Notes: a model not told the origin generated them from the sequence alone. 64,000 nucleotides of DNA from Hexactinellida sp. DTS-2022 (GCA_028753945.1 JAPNXP010000018.1:2357643-2421642); one strand, 5' to 3'; counted from the stretch's first letter, positions 22,104 through 33,769 are shown. Program-made: numbers and translations.

Positions 22104-24351
22104 TTGCGGAATTCTTGTACTAAAATGCAAAGTCATGAATTGCAATTTACAAATCTTGTAAATGCCAACAACAACATAAACAGCGTTCTCCTATCGCGAG
22201 AACAGATCTCGGAGATCGTCAATATCTTCTCTGCGCCATGTCCCACTACTTCTGCAGCAGCAAGACAGCGATTCTACAGGATACAGAAAAAGTACACCGT
22301 AAAACATACCCAATCCTGTCAGATACTGTACCAATATAGTTCTGATACCTCTACGCTGCTTCGAGTTCTAGCGAAGGAAGAGCTTTTTGACTTATTCTCC
22401 CGCGTACACTGTGAAGGTGGGAAGTATCTAGGGAGAGATCGAATGGTTATCGAACTTAAATAGCGATATTGTGGATACTCGAAGGCCGTAGTACAAGAAT
22501 ATGTCAACCTATGTCATTGTCAACAGTGTCAACTTAAGAAGGGCAAAAAGTCTCTTACAGCACAACTGTTAAACCTATACACAATCCTGATTTTGCATCG
22601 AGAGGTCAAGTTGATTTAATAGATTTTCAGAACACGGATCAAGCTAACAGACCTTATAATTATATTTTGGTGTACCAAGATCACCATACTAAGTTCGTAG
22701 TACTCCGTCCGCTAATTCATAAATCTGCTGAAAAAGTATCTCGTACCCTCTTTGAGATATTCTGTCTCATCGGTTCACCTCACATTCTCCAAAGTGATAA
22801 TGGTAGAGAGTTTAAGAACATCAATTTAGCTACCATGATAAGAAACTTGTGGCCGGAGTGCGAAATTATTCACGGTAAACCCAGACATCCCCAGTCACAA
22901 GGGTCCGTGGAGAGAGTTAACCAAGAAATCAAAAGCGTGATCGGTTCCCTAATGAGACAAGCGAATGATGAATGCTGGGTTAAGTACATTCCCATTGTAC
23001 AGCACTCAATTAACACTAGCCCTCATTCAACCTTACAAGGCAATAGCCATTATCGAATACTATTTGGAAGGGAACCTGTGAAAGGCATGGGAGATTTCGG
23101 AATTCCCGATGAAATGGCAGGTGACTTTACTACGGAGGAAGGAATGAGAACGTAAGTATACTATACAACTTAGATATACTGTATTTAAATATTTATAAAT
23201 TATGTCATTAGATTACTTCAACCATAGGCCATGCTTCAACACGCTGATGAAATGGAGAATCAGGCTATCAATTCTCCGTCTGAGTTTGAAGAACCTACAG
23301 AGACAAATAATAAAAGTCCAGTTTCTTCACCATATTCTGCCAACTATTCAGGTGTTCATGACTCACCACGAGAGTTGCACGATTCTCCGGACTCCTATAT
23401 GAGGGACATCAGTCAAACGTGTTTTAATGCACAACAGTCTGAGCTGGGCGCTGTTAATTATGACATACCTATACCTTGTTCTTCAGGATACACTCATAAC
23501 AGCGAGTATAACCCTTTCCGTTACATTTCATCAATTCTACCAGAAACTCCATATACTAGCCCGCTGTTCTCTAATCCACCACCTATGAGTTTCAAATCAA
23601 TACCAAACTACATGTGTCCACCTACTACAGCTGAGTTTACTCCTACAGTAGAAGCGTCTACTTACTTACCTTTCGAACCTCTCCCTCTCTCTCTCCCAGA
23701 AGAATCCAGTCTGGTCCCATTAGACCACGCTGTGCTGTTTGCAACGAAGCTTGCAGCAACGCTCATGTCTGTCCTGACTGCAGCAAGCCAGTTCATGTCA
23801 TCTGCGGGCATGCAGTTGACGGTGTCGAGGGGTATGGATCTCCAGTGTACTGCAATTCTTGTTGGCTACAAAAGAGGGAAATAGTTATCCATAAGAGTAG
23901 AGAAAGCTCCAAGCGTGGGCAATCTAAACAGATCGATCGTATGGGTAAGCAGTAACGAAAAAAGGTCCATACTTTCGATGTCGGGGATAACATTGTAGTA
24001 AATATACCCGAAGTCGATAAGAGATCACCTTTCGACCCACCAAATATTCTTGGTGTTATCCTCAATCGTTCACAAGAGGGGTTTTATCGCATTGGTACAA
24101 AGTCAGGAAGAATAAATCGACTTTACATTGGAACGGAATTCGATCTGACACACGGTCACTTTCTTTCGTCAGATGATGTACCTGACATAGATGTCTCGTT
24201 ATGGTCTGCCGTATTTCGGGAATCGTTGAGCAATCGCAGGCAATTTTGCAACTGCACTAGTGGCTGCCGTACCAATCGGTGCAGATGCAAAAGTGCTAAT
24301 ATTAAGTGCAACTCGAAATGTCATAAGCATTTAGCATGCCAAAATAAATAG
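22104..24351 (+). pseudogene. Ginger/KRBA2-type integrase-transposase, decayed
   Basis: The frame from 22104 leads to a zinc-binding region (HCEGGKYLGRDRM, then after TAG at 22461 RYCGYSKAVVQEYV and CHCQQCQLKKGK). A shift near 22570 opens the DDE integrase core: VDLIDFQNTD (first Asp), YQDHHTKFVVLRPL, LQSDNGREFKN (second Asp), HPQSQGSVERVNQEIKSVIG (Glu). A GTAAGT at 23153 and a TAG acceptor near 23229 suggest a 77-nt intron, though the phases do not fit exactly. After a Ser/Pro-rich linker (23231-23700) a cysteine-rich domain follows (RPRCAVCNEAC, CPDCSKPVHVICG, CNSCW). Then comes a stop at about 23953 and a C-terminal CXC-like cluster (CNCTSGC, NRCRCK, CNSKCHKH). This domain order is seen in Ginger elements and their domesticated relatives. 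Confidence 0.82.
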
Positions 24352-24689
24352 TTACAAACCTTATTTGTATTTCCTTCTTTCAGGCAACTATGAATCTTGA
24401 ATCTAGTTAGAAATATATTCAAAAGACGGTATAAACTGCGGGAACTTCGGAGGGATATTAATTAAATGGACAGTTCGTTACAGGACTGTTTGGTACTACT
24501 AAATCTTACCAATAACTGTAGTAGATTTCAATTTAATGATAAAAACCACCTGCTTCTTTGAAAATTTTAGTAAACTTATCATGTCCATATACCATGTAAC
24601 GAGGGCCACTGCATAAGGGATAATTATGAAGTCCGTTATTTGTAACAGGTAAGAAGGATTTGTCTGGGCTCTTTGAAAGTTTTTATAGA

Positions 24690-25260
24690 TTTATTGTTAT
24701 ACGAGCCCTTCGATCTCGGTCGCTTTGCGACAGATCGGTGCTACGCACCCCAAGTTAACGGTCGCTGTGCGGCCTTACTCCTCACCCTTTCTGCCATGGA
24801 AAATGGTAGAAAGGGACGTTATATTAAAACTTATATACAACCCTTTCTACCATTTTCCATAGTTTTAATTAACTTGTTTACCAATAATACCTTCAGAAGA
24901 TAACTTCTAGGTTGATTTTGAATTTTCATTAATTTGTTTACCTATTTTGTGTCAACAACAACAACAAATATTCATATTATAAATTTGTAAATGCGAAATT
25001 CGTGTTCAGCATACTTGTTTACCTATTATAACAATTGTTTACCTATTATAGCATTTGGAAGTTAGTTTTTATTTCAATTATAAATGCGGTTATATTCCCC
25101 CATCACTCTAATACAATCCGGACAAACAAACACACACACACAAACAAACACACAACAATTGCGCTTTATATTTTGGAAAATGGTAATAAACATAACGCGA
25201 CGCTTTTGAAATTAATAATTTACAGTCAATATATGCATTACGTGCTTACAGATTGAAAGT
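24690..25260. repeat. GC-rich repeat copy, hairpin and CA-rich tract
   Basis: 24700-24790 is an inverted copy of the GC-rich repeat at 17150-17275. At 24794-24862, GGAAAATGGTAGAAAGGG pairs with CCCTTTCTACCATTTTCC across a 30-bp loop. At 25120-25160 a tract of AAACA and CACA repeats ends in CAACAATTG; similar AACAAACAAACA..CAACAAT tracts occur at 27380-27420 and 56940-56960. No gene is seen. Confidence 0.5.
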
Positions 25261-25854
25261 GTAAAAGGCTAAAAGCATGTATAGTCCAGCAATATGGTGC
25301 AAGATTGTGCATTTTCGAGATAAAAGTGCCAAATTTTGCACAAATAGTAGTATTATAGGTTCTGATCAACTTTAGCTATGGCACATAGCAGAATTTTTGG
25401 AAGAACAAATTTTTCAGGGGGTCAAAAATTTGTGCCCAATCGAAATCGCCGGCAGCATAAATACAGGATAGCACATTCAAATGAATTCTTAACAACTTTA
25501 TATTGTCAGATTCGTGCACAATACTTAATATCCAGCATTTTGATAGGTATATTGACTATATTTGGTGAGAATATTTTTTGGTATTCCATAGCAACGGTAA
25601 GAATGTGATAACATTCCGAGCTCCCAATTTGGACTAACCATATCGAGTGACCCCTTGTTTTTCTCGGGTATGCGAACTGAGTGCGAATATACTATTAGAA
25701 ACACTCTAAATATTAATTGTGGAGCCAAAAGTATGTATTTATCATATTCCTGCTCAAAGCCAAGATTTATCCAAGATCAAAAGTAGTAGTTGCTTGGACC
25801 GGCCATAGTTCCATAGTGCAATGCACATGCTCCCCCGTTTATTCGTCCTTGTGT

Positions 25855-26265
25855 CAGGCCAGTAGCTAGGGGGAGGCTCGCAGGCTAGGTTAACTTTTGT
25901 GATATATCTGACATTTGGATTTGTTGTTGAATTGTATATTATTGGAGTTTCAATTTCCTCATGCTCACATTTTGTATTAATTCCCTCGAATAATCTAGTA
26001 TCGCACTTGTACGTAGGTATTGAAATTTGGGTGAATAATACTAGTAGCATTGTATCTGGCTTCCAAGGGCTTCGCCCTGGATCCAACTGGGGAGCTAACT
26101 GCTCTCCCAGACCCCAAGCTGGCGATGCGATGTTTTAGAACCACAACCCCCCTTATAGCAAATCCTAAATGCACCCCTACCCAGGGTCTTCATATTGAAT
26201 TATTATACTCAGCTCCCCAGCAATCCTCATAGCCTCACCAACTACTACTTCTGGCTACTGGCCTG
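25855..26265. mobile_element. hAT-type MITE, 411 bp, exact 8-bp duplication
   Basis: It starts CAGGCCAGTAGCTAG and ends CTGGCTACTGGCCTG. Flanks are CCTTGTGT on both sides (25847-25854 and 26266-26273). It lies inside the fold-back region. No coding sequence is seen. Confidence 0.85.
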
Positions 26266-26776
26266 CCTTGTGTAATAGTGATTTGTTAACCTGCCCCTCA
26301 GCCCCTCCCCCTAGTCACTTAATGGAACCATCCCAAAGAGAGGCGATTCCGATCCTGCTTCTAGGTAAATGATTAGATCTTTCAGTCCCAACCAACATTT
26401 TCATTACTATTTTCACTCATTTTACTCACAATATCGTCAAAATATTGGATGTTGTAACATATGCATCTTTTGTTCTTGAATCAAATGGACCTTTATGTTT
26501 TATTAAGTATCTATATGGTATGAGACGCTTTACTCCAGTCAAAACAATAATTCGAACTACATTGACCAATTTACACTAATTAGACAATAAAACTTGCATT
26601 AAAAAACCGCACCCAAGGGGAGGCTAGCTAGGACCATCGCACCCTTTCAGGGCTGTAGATGGGGCTAACACCGCATGCGGAGTGATATAAATAGTACGAG
26701 TATATAGTTTACATGTTGTTTATATAAAATCTTGGAGGACTTAAGACACCTAGCTCCCCAGATCTACACCCTTGCC

Positions 26777-26925
26777 CAGGGGCGGATCTAGGGGGGGGGG
26801 GGCAAGGGCCCCTGAGATTTTTCTCATGGGGGCCCCCCTTACCCCCTTACCGTCGCTCGTTTCACTCGCTCCATACCCCTCCAAATTTGGGCCCCCCCTG
26901 AGTCGAAGGGCTGTATCCGCCCCTG
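26777..26925. mobile_element. hAT-type MITE, 149 bp
   Basis: It starts CAGGGGCGGATCTAG and ends GTATCCGCCCCTG, with flanks CCCTTGCC (26769-26776) and CTCTTGCC (26926-26933), 7 of 8 identical. The body is G/C-tract rich, with a run of about 13 G followed by C runs. Confidence 0.8.
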
Positions 26926-27682
26926 CTCTTGCCCCTTGAGATACTCTGGCACTACCTCTGACCCAACTTGGCTTCCCTCCATTTAATTACTATTAAGCTA
27001 ATGATGTCTAAGCATTCTATTAGTACAGTAGTGAAAACTCTTTTCACTACTGTACTTATAATATATTGAAGTGATAAAATTCGATCTAACTCTGGATTCA
27101 ATTCTAGTTTTTATACAGAACTTCCTCCAATTCAAGCGATGGCCCTTTGTCTATGAATCGCCCAAAGTCCGCAAGTCTCTCATCTCTCATAGTTGTTCTG
27201 AGGTTGGTTGTTCAGTTATGATTCAAAATGGAATTTGTAAATACGAAAATCGGATTCAGTATACATTATTACTTCATATAACATTGGAAGTGAGTCTCTA
27301 TCTCAATAATAAATCCGTTCTATATCGACCTATCACTCTAATATAATCGGGAAAAGACCTATCACTCTAATATAATCGGGAAGAACAAACAAACAAGCAA
27401 ACAAAAAAAAGCACAACAATCGAATTTTAATAATATAAATTTATCGTCCCATGCAGCCAGAAAGAGCGAGAACAACATAAATACTAGTCATAATAGTGAC
27501 TAATTAAACAGTCTAATAACTAAAATGGTAACTATTTAAAATCACATAGAAATATTTGCAGGGTGACGCAACCCCACATATGGAAGTAAGCTGGCAGATC
27601 CCTCCGATAGCAGTCTTATGGCCAGCTCACGAACAAAACGGCCCTACCGACAGTGCCCTTGGAACTGTCTAAGACCTCCCTA

Positions 27683-28281
27683 TAGTGGGGTCAAAAATTA
27701 AGGTTCCGTGACCAACCTCTGGCTAGTTAAGTTTTATGCCTGATTCTGATACTTTAGGATATAACTCGCGATTTAAGCTCCCATGCCGCTCTGGAAAGTT
27801 TGGCCAAACTTGTGTGGTAAGTGGTAAATTTAGGTCTATTACCGAGATTTACATGGAGACATACTACATAGCGAGTTAAAAGGTTATTGCATGTATATAG
27901 GATGAGATATGCTTCAAATCCCTTAAAAAAATAGTTTAAAGAAGGGACCTCCCATGGTGACAAATGACGTAAGAATCTTCAAAAGGTTATTACATTAAAA
28001 GTATAGTCCCGATTGAGTTGAAATTTTCAGTGCAGCTACTACTTATTGCATACTGTTCAAAAATACTCTAATCTCAATTTATGAAATGTTCAGAGAGGGG
28101 CCTTAATCTTTCAAAATGATTGCCGAGGCCCTTTGAATTTGTCGCTATAAAAAAGTTTTCCCAAACTTTCCAGAGCGGCATGGGAGCTTAAATCGCGAGT
28201 TATATCCTAAAGTATCAGAATCAGGCATAAAACTTAACTAGCCAGAGGTTGGTCACGGAACCTTAATTTTTGACCCCACTA
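27683..28281. mobile_element. palindromic MITE, 599 bp, with possible CTA duplication
   Basis: Arms of about 130 bp start TAGTGGGGTCAAAAATTAAG on the left and end with its complement on the right. The inner ends meet at CAGAGCGGCATGGGAGC and its inverse. Both flanks read CTA. A 3-bp duplication would fit PIF/Harbinger, but the terminal bases are not those usually quoted for that group, so the superfamily is open. The minus-strand 69-codon frame here is a by-product of the palindrome. Confidence 0.65.
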
Positions 28282-29688
28282 CTAGTTGCATAAAGAGAAT
28301 TACTGATATTGTTCACTTATTTTTGGATAAAATATTGAGGGATCAAGGTATTAAAATGGCGAATCAAATAGCAGGATATGAAAATGCATACTTTTGGATC
28401 GACAATTAATATTTAGAGTGTTTCTAATAGTGAATTCGCACTCAGTACGCATATCCGAGAAAAACGAGGGGTCACTCGATATGGTTAGTCCAAATTGGGA
28501 GATCGGAATGCTATCACATACTTACCGTTGCTATGGAAAACCAAAAAATATCCTCACCAAATATAGTCAATATACCAATCAAAATGCTGGAAATTAAGTG
28601 CTGAGCACGAATCTGACAATATAAAGTCGTTAAGAATTCATTTGAATGAGCTATCCTGTATTTATACTGCCGGCGATTTCGATTGGGCACCAATTTTGAC
28701 CCCTGAAAAATTTGTTCTTCCAAAAATTCTGCTATGTGCTATAGCTGAAGTTGATCAGAACCTATAATACTACAATCGTGCAAAATTTGGCACTTTTATC
28801 TCGAAAATGCACAATTCGACCATTTCCTGCACCATATTGCTGGACTAGTAGTAATTATAGACTTATATAATAAAAGTTCCCGACTTGCTGTTAATGAATT
28901 AGAATTATATGTATTCAAATCTGAAATCAATTAATTAAATGTGCTCAATATACAAAATCAAATACTGGAACAATAATATAGTTGTACCCAAATACTTACT
29001 GTTTGATGCGATAAAATCGACATAACTAACTGCGAAGAATAATAAGATCAAAATTATTAAAAAAATATTAGTATATAAACAAAACACTGCCATTAGAAAA
29101 GGGTAATTATGCATACATCCTGTTTGAAGGTAACCATGACAATATAAATGTATATTTCGTTGACTAAGTTGGGTTCTTACAAAATAGTGAATCAAGATAT
29201 ACTACAACAAACATATAATGTATTTTAATATTTAGAATAACATTCTAATGTATTGAAGGGGTTATAACTTATATAAGTAATTATAATTATTAATTTATTT
29301 TAATTATAAATGGTAAGAAAATGGATAAACATTATTCTGTAGATTATTATTAAAACACAATTGTTCTTAGAGGCTCTTATATTCTTATAACTACTGAAGC
29401 TATTAAAATAATGTTAAATAACTATCTAAACATGCTTTAATTAAAGCAAAATAAGAATATAAATTATTCATAAGTAAACACACTTTGACTGAAAATTTCA
29501 GTCAAAACGCGTTTTGAATAGTCAGTTCGCGTTTTGACTGAAAACGCACTTTAACTGCAACATATACAAGTATCGAAGATGATTGGGAATGCCGTTGTGC
29601 AGTTCTTAGATATTGAAGTATCTCCCTCTAAAATTTTCGAATTTCTTGTCCGATCGAAGGGGCTATCACATTACTCTGCAGGGTAAAA

Positions 29689-29919
29689 ATGCCAAATTGG
29701 GAGGAGGTTTCAGATCTCGGGCATACGTTTTCGAGTTTGGGAATTTCTCCAGATCAATCTAACGTAAATAGTTATTTAATGGCCTCATCCCCAAGTCAAA
29801 AACAAGTAAACATTTCTTTGGATAAGCAGGATATTATCGTCAAAGATTTTTCTTCTATCGCAAATCCATTAATTTCCTTGCTGAGGACAGATATGAGTTT
29901 TAACTCATGTTATTTTTAA
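29689..29919 (+). CDS. unrecognised short frame in the outer hAT-type element
   Basis: A 76-codon frame begins MPNWEEVSDLGHTFSSLGIS and lies between the Ginger-like right end and the outer element right end. It has a serine-rich hydrophilic middle and no motif I know. The upstream bases 29578-29690 also read as protein-like in another frame (IGNAVVQFLDIEVSPSKIF). It may be the remnant of a gene carried by the outer element, or chance. Confidence 0.25.
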   Translation: MPNWEEVSDLGHTFSSLGISPDQSNVNSYLMASSPSQKQVNISLDKQDIIVKDFSSIANPLISLLRTDMSFNSCYF

Positions 29920-30083
29920 GTGTTCATTTCAATTAAGGTTATTTTTAAGTGGTAGTTTCAATCACTACAAGTGATGATTTGGGAATTAATGCTTACTACT
30001 TAAGGTGTATAAAAAAATGCGCACCACCTGAAAAACATTTTGGAGGTTCGCCGCACGACGCTGGCTACGCAACTGTCTATATT

Positions 30084-30406
30084 GAACTACTAAGTTCTTT
30101 ATACGTCTCTAGGTCGTAAAGATAACTCAGCCCTGCTATCCCGTGATTAGTACTAGCTGTAATGAGTAGGGTGATTGGACTTTCAAAATTTAATAGAAAA
30201 AATAAACACAAACAGTACAATTTCTAATATTAATATACAGTAAATAATACACAATTATTTGCTTTCTTTCCTCTCTCCTCTTTCTCTCTCTGGCTCTAAC
30301 AGTGACACACGACACACTTAAATACATAACAGAAATAAGAATAAACAGAGTAATACAAATCATGGTTAATACAAATCATGGTAAATACAAATAAGTAAAC
30401 ACATAA
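30084..30406. other. low-complexity intron stretch
   Basis: It contains a CT-rich tract (30265-30300) and short direct repeats of AATACAAATCATGGT (30353-30390). No gene is seen. Confidence 0.4.
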
Positions 30407-32127
30407 TTAAGAGAATTTCTTTAATTTCCGCTTTTCTATACTTTTTGAAAGATCCAGCGAGTTATAATTCTTAACTTTGTTTGCAAGAAAGCAATTCGCT
30501 GCGGTAAAGACGAGCATCGATAAGATGTTCCAACTAAAACAACCACAGCTAATACAATTCGACTTCCAAATACTTGGATCACGATTATCACTATCTTCCA
30601 ATTACACCAACGTGATTTCAACTAGTATTTTCTAGAAGGTCCACTTACAAGCTTTGCCAACAGCTCTTTTTGTTTTCGATGGCACTAAAGGTCTTCCATA
30701 AAACAAGTATGGAATTCAAAACTGGATCAGATGGATATTTAAGTCTGCCACGGTCCGTTAGCTGCAGAAGTTTATAATGAGAGTCCAGGTCTAAATTAAG
30801 GAGAAATTCTTTATCAACTGTTAGAATATGTAGACAGACATGACACGGTTTTGTTTGTTTCAGGGACTGATGGAAAGTATAGCCTGCAATAAATTGAAGC
30901 AACTGTATTCACAATCAATTGTTGATAGATCATTAATCTCATCAAGAAATGGCTCCAAAGTCCAAATTGAACTCACCATCAGTAGTGGAATACGCTATAC
31001 GGAGAAGAAAATGAATTGACAAATGACTGAATAGATTGAAAGGAAGTGTCTTGTTGGTCAGTAAATATGTTTGATTATGCTAGAAAGTTCAAGTCGATGC
31101 TCGGTTCAAGGATTTTGAAGATAGGAGAAGTAACAATTAGAACACGACATCATACGGTATAGACCGAATTGGTGTTACAAGGGATCCGTCTGTTGATAGG
31201 AGGACAACAGATATGTAAAGCCACAAAATTGAGTCAAATGGTTGGTAATTTGTGGTAAGGCAATACAAGCATGTCTAAAACTGGTGTAAGTTTGTTTACT
31301 CAGTTTGCCAATTTTTTCTGGTAAATATACTATTGTCTATTCTAAAGAGATTGTATTTACGTATATTAGATTTTTTGCTATATCACATAGTTGAAATGGG
31401 AATTTTGAGGTAAGGGGGGGGCGTGAGATTTTTTTAACTCTAAAGGGGGGGGGGGGTTGTAAAAAAGTTTGAGAAAGGCTGATCTAACCAAAAACTACAC
31501 AAGAAAAATAGAAATCGCTCGTCATTAAAAGTCAAAGGTTTAGAGAATTTATTGTTCAAAGATATTCCTTTAAATGGTGTGTTAACGTTGAATAATTTCC
31601 AAACAGTAAGAAGGATATCAACAAACTCCGGAGTATTCTTTCTATATTCTGGATAACGCAAATCGTTCTGGATAGTTAGCGCAGATATTGTTAATTCGTT
31701 AACGACTTTCAAAACCAGTTTTACATTTTGACGCTCTATGCTAGACGGAAAACATGACTTCTACGTCAAATGAGGAGCTAACTTGGCTAAACTTGTTCTT
31801 TCTGAATTATATAACTGACGTACATCATAAAAGGATGCACAACCGAAATTAAGGGGATAATCACAATAAGAACTAGAGTTGTATGTTAAAGCAAGTTCCT
31901 GCAAAACAGATTCAATTCTCGGATGTCACTAATTGCAGCAATGAGAACGGATATACTCAGCATCATTAAATAGGCTGAGGTGGATAAGCATTGATTTCAA
32001 GGTACAAATCTACGGATATATTTTTTCAGCCATTTTAGCGAGAACAAACGTTATGTTACTCTCATTACGGAACCACACCAACCAACTATTAGGTAAAGAA
32101 ATCAAGGTTAACTTGTCTTCCAAGGGG
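30407..32127 (-). pseudogene. P-element transposase relic, copy P3 (body and C-terminus)
   Basis: From the right, the frame at 32127 reads LEDKLTLISL and LVWFRNE, matching KDKLPFISLLST and LWYPNEHS of copy P2 just after the THAP domain. The piece at 31440-31712 (ALTIQNDLRYPEYRKNTPEF, VDILLTVWKLFN) and that at 30645-30902 (LQFIAGYTFHQSLKQTKPCH, LLQLTDRGRLKYPSDPVL) belong to the later catalytic and C-terminal parts. At 30407-30600, FTAANCFLANKV leads to a Lys-rich tail like that of P4. Many stops and shifts occur. A G-run at 31441-31454 marks a small insertion or expansion. The THAP part probably lies beyond the MULE-2 insertion, at 33770-34312. Confidence 0.72.
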
Positions 32128-32290
32128 TAGCTGGAATTTGTCCTAATTTGTTGGATTTTGTCCTAAACTTAAGGATTGGAATTTGTCATAACCTTCTATT
32201 GAATTTTGGAATTTGTCCTAACTGTATAATTTTGATTTTGTCCTAACTTTCGATATTGGAATTTGTCCTAACTTGGGAAATTGTGTAGGT
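32128..32290. repeat. short interspersed array of GGAATTTGTCCTAA
   Basis: Five to six variants of GGAATTTGTCCTAA / GGATTTTGTCCTAA occur at irregular spacing of about 20-40 bp between 32128 and 32280, just upstream of the MULE-2 transposase start and exactly where the P3 sequence stops. They probably form the subterminal part of MULE-2. No matching array is seen on the other side of the gene. Confidence 0.65.
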
Positions 32291-32447
32291 TTGTTAACAT
32301 TAACACTTAACTTATGTGTCTCCGTTTTATTGAACTCGAATAGTCTAAGTTTGTTTTATATTAACACCAAGTATGGGTGCTTGTTGAGGTCAAATACATA
32401 TATATACTGATTTTATTATATTTACTAAATTAAAAAAAAACATAAAG

Positions 32448-33744
32448 ATGGAATATTCTGTAATTGAAGGAAATAAACTAAATTCAAATAATTATGAATG
32501 TCAAGGATTTCGCTATGTAAAGTCCAGAGAACATGGAGATTCTATTTATCTCAAATGTGCACTATTTCGAAATCAAATCTTGTACTTGTACTGGGAAAAT
32601 TAATAAGCATACAAATCTACTCGAATTAACCAGTCCACACTGTCACGACTCAAGGGAAAATTATTCTGGAAAGATTATTATCACTAATACAATTAAGCGC
32701 AATAAGAATTCAACGACCAACCTTAGGGAATTATTCAATGAATGTTGTAGAGAATCAGATGCAGCATCATCAGTAACATTCAGAAGTTTGGAGATCAGCA
32801 TGTATAAGAGGAGGAGAATCTTACAACCGAAACTACCCTCCTCGGCTCTAGAATTTGATTCCTTCTTGCAAGAATCACAGTATTACACTAATCATATACA
32901 AACCATAATCTATAAGGACCAGGTTGCAGTTATCTGGGGATCAAGTCAAATGGTAAATTGCCTAAGAAATACAACAGACATCCAGTTTGATGCAACGTTT
33001 AAGGTTGTTCCCAGACTTTTCTATCAACTCTTAACAATTTTCATTCATTTTAGAGGCCATACTCTCCCTGCGCTACATATTCTGATGACTCGTAAAACAG
33101 AGAGGCTTTACGAAGCTGTGTTGATAACAATTCGGCGATTAATACATGAATTAAATCCAGCATTTGCAATCGGAGACTTTGAGCAGGCCTCAAGAAATGC
33201 ACTAGAATCAATCATTCCATCTATTACCATTATTGGATGCTGGTTCCATTTTACCAAAGCAATTTTTGAAAAGGTCCAAACTTGGGCTTTCCAAATTATA
33301 TAAGCAAAATCAATTCTTTTCAATATGGATACGTAGAATAATGGCTCTGCCTTTGCTTCCAGAAGAGGATATATTACCTGTTTACTTATCTATGACGATA
33401 CCATCAACTGATTTAAATGATACTGAAAAAGAGTTAGTTAATAAGTTTAGAAATTATTTTAGTAGGACTTGGCTAATTGGAAAAATTAATCTGTCCGTTT
33501 TAATTTATGAAATGCCACTAACAATGGGACAGAATCTTATCACATGTCCCTAAAATCAATAATTAAAACACCTCATCCTAACATCTGGAAGTTTATGGCA
33601 TGTTTGGACAATGTAATATCAGATTATAATATCGAATTACAACGATTACTTCAAGGTGCTGAAACAACTAGGGGCGATCTGAGAAATCCGTGTTTGAATT
33701 GGTACCTCGTTAAGAAAACATTTGACATTCAATTCTTCATTTAA
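32448..33744 (+). pseudogene. FLYWCH-type Mutator-like transposase (MULE-2)
   Basis: The gene starts at ATG 32448 (MEYSVIEGNKLNSNNYECQG) and shows a FLYWCH zinc finger: GFRYVKS, IYLKCALF, then after a shift near 32570 KSCTCTGKINKHTNL and SPHCHD. The frame to 33303 holds the MULE core: DIQFDATFKVVPRLFYQLLT (first Asp), HILMTRKTERLY, FAIGDFEQASRNALE (second acidic site), GCWFHFTKAIFEKVQ. Two more shifts (near 33290 and 33545) lead through LPVYLSMTIPST, YEMPLTMGQNLI and PHPNIWKFMACL to CLNWYLVKKTFDIQFF. So at least three shifts are needed. No terminal inverted repeat was found. It lies within a P element copy. Confidence 0.82.
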
Positions 33745-33769
33745 TATTATATGGTGAGACATTATTAGT

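Larger units (their letters stand above)
25282..28847. repeat. fold-back structure with ~475-bp inverted arms
   Basis: The left arm (25282-25755) starts TAGTCCAGCAATATGGTGCA. The right arm (28373-28847) is its inverse, ending in the complement of that motif. Shared stretches include CGAAATCGCCGGCAG, TTGATAGGTATATTGACTATA (20 bases or slightly diverged in the other arm) and GGTTAGTCCAAATTGGGA. Arms differ at a few percent to perhaps 10% of positions. Between the arms lie two hAT MITEs and a second palindromic element. The motif GGGGTCACTCGA with GGTTAG recurs near 53875-53890. It could be an old P-type or other fold-back element; the superfamily is not established. Confidence 0.7.
21803..29568 (+). 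mobile_element. Ginger-like DNA transposon with ~115-130-bp inverted ends
   Basis: The left end TGTATATGTTGCAGTCAAAG and the reverse-complemented right end TGTATATGTTGCAGTTAAAG continue with GTGCGTTTTCAGTCAAAACG and run into AATAATTTATATTCTTATTT on both sides. The right arm has about 18 extra bases. Inside is an integrase-like transposase gene (22104-24351) and a 3.6-kb fold-back region. A 4-bp duplication expected for Ginger elements is not evident: the flanks read ATAG and AGTA. The family name rests on the protein. Confidence 0.75.
21490..30075. mobile_element. hAT-type outer element, 8.6 kb including nested inserts
   Basis: The left end CAGTGGCGTAGCCAGC and the reverse-complemented right end CAGTTGCGTAGCCAGC match at 15 of 16 positions. 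The flanks are an exact 8-bp duplication, TCTATATT (21482-21489 and 30076-30083). With the Ginger-like element (21803-29568) removed, about 820 bp remain, so the outer element was small and probably non-autonomous. The left arm contains repeated GGTGGTGCATGGG motifs (21520-21600). Confidence 0.8.

Noticed and set aside
25378-25728. Frames in both fold-back arms (also 28394-28723)
   Set aside because: The same frames appear on both arms only because the arms are inverted copies, and the differences between arms do not follow codon positions.
26788-26801. Long G and C runs (also 4430, 31441, 44800, 53340) as quadruplex or telomere-like signals
   Set aside because: They lie mostly in hAT-type MITE bodies or ends and have no repeated telomere unit; they are better explained as part of those elements.
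21799-29572. 4-bp duplication for the Ginger-like element
   Set aside because: The flanks ATAG and AGTA do not match, so no duplication is claimed.
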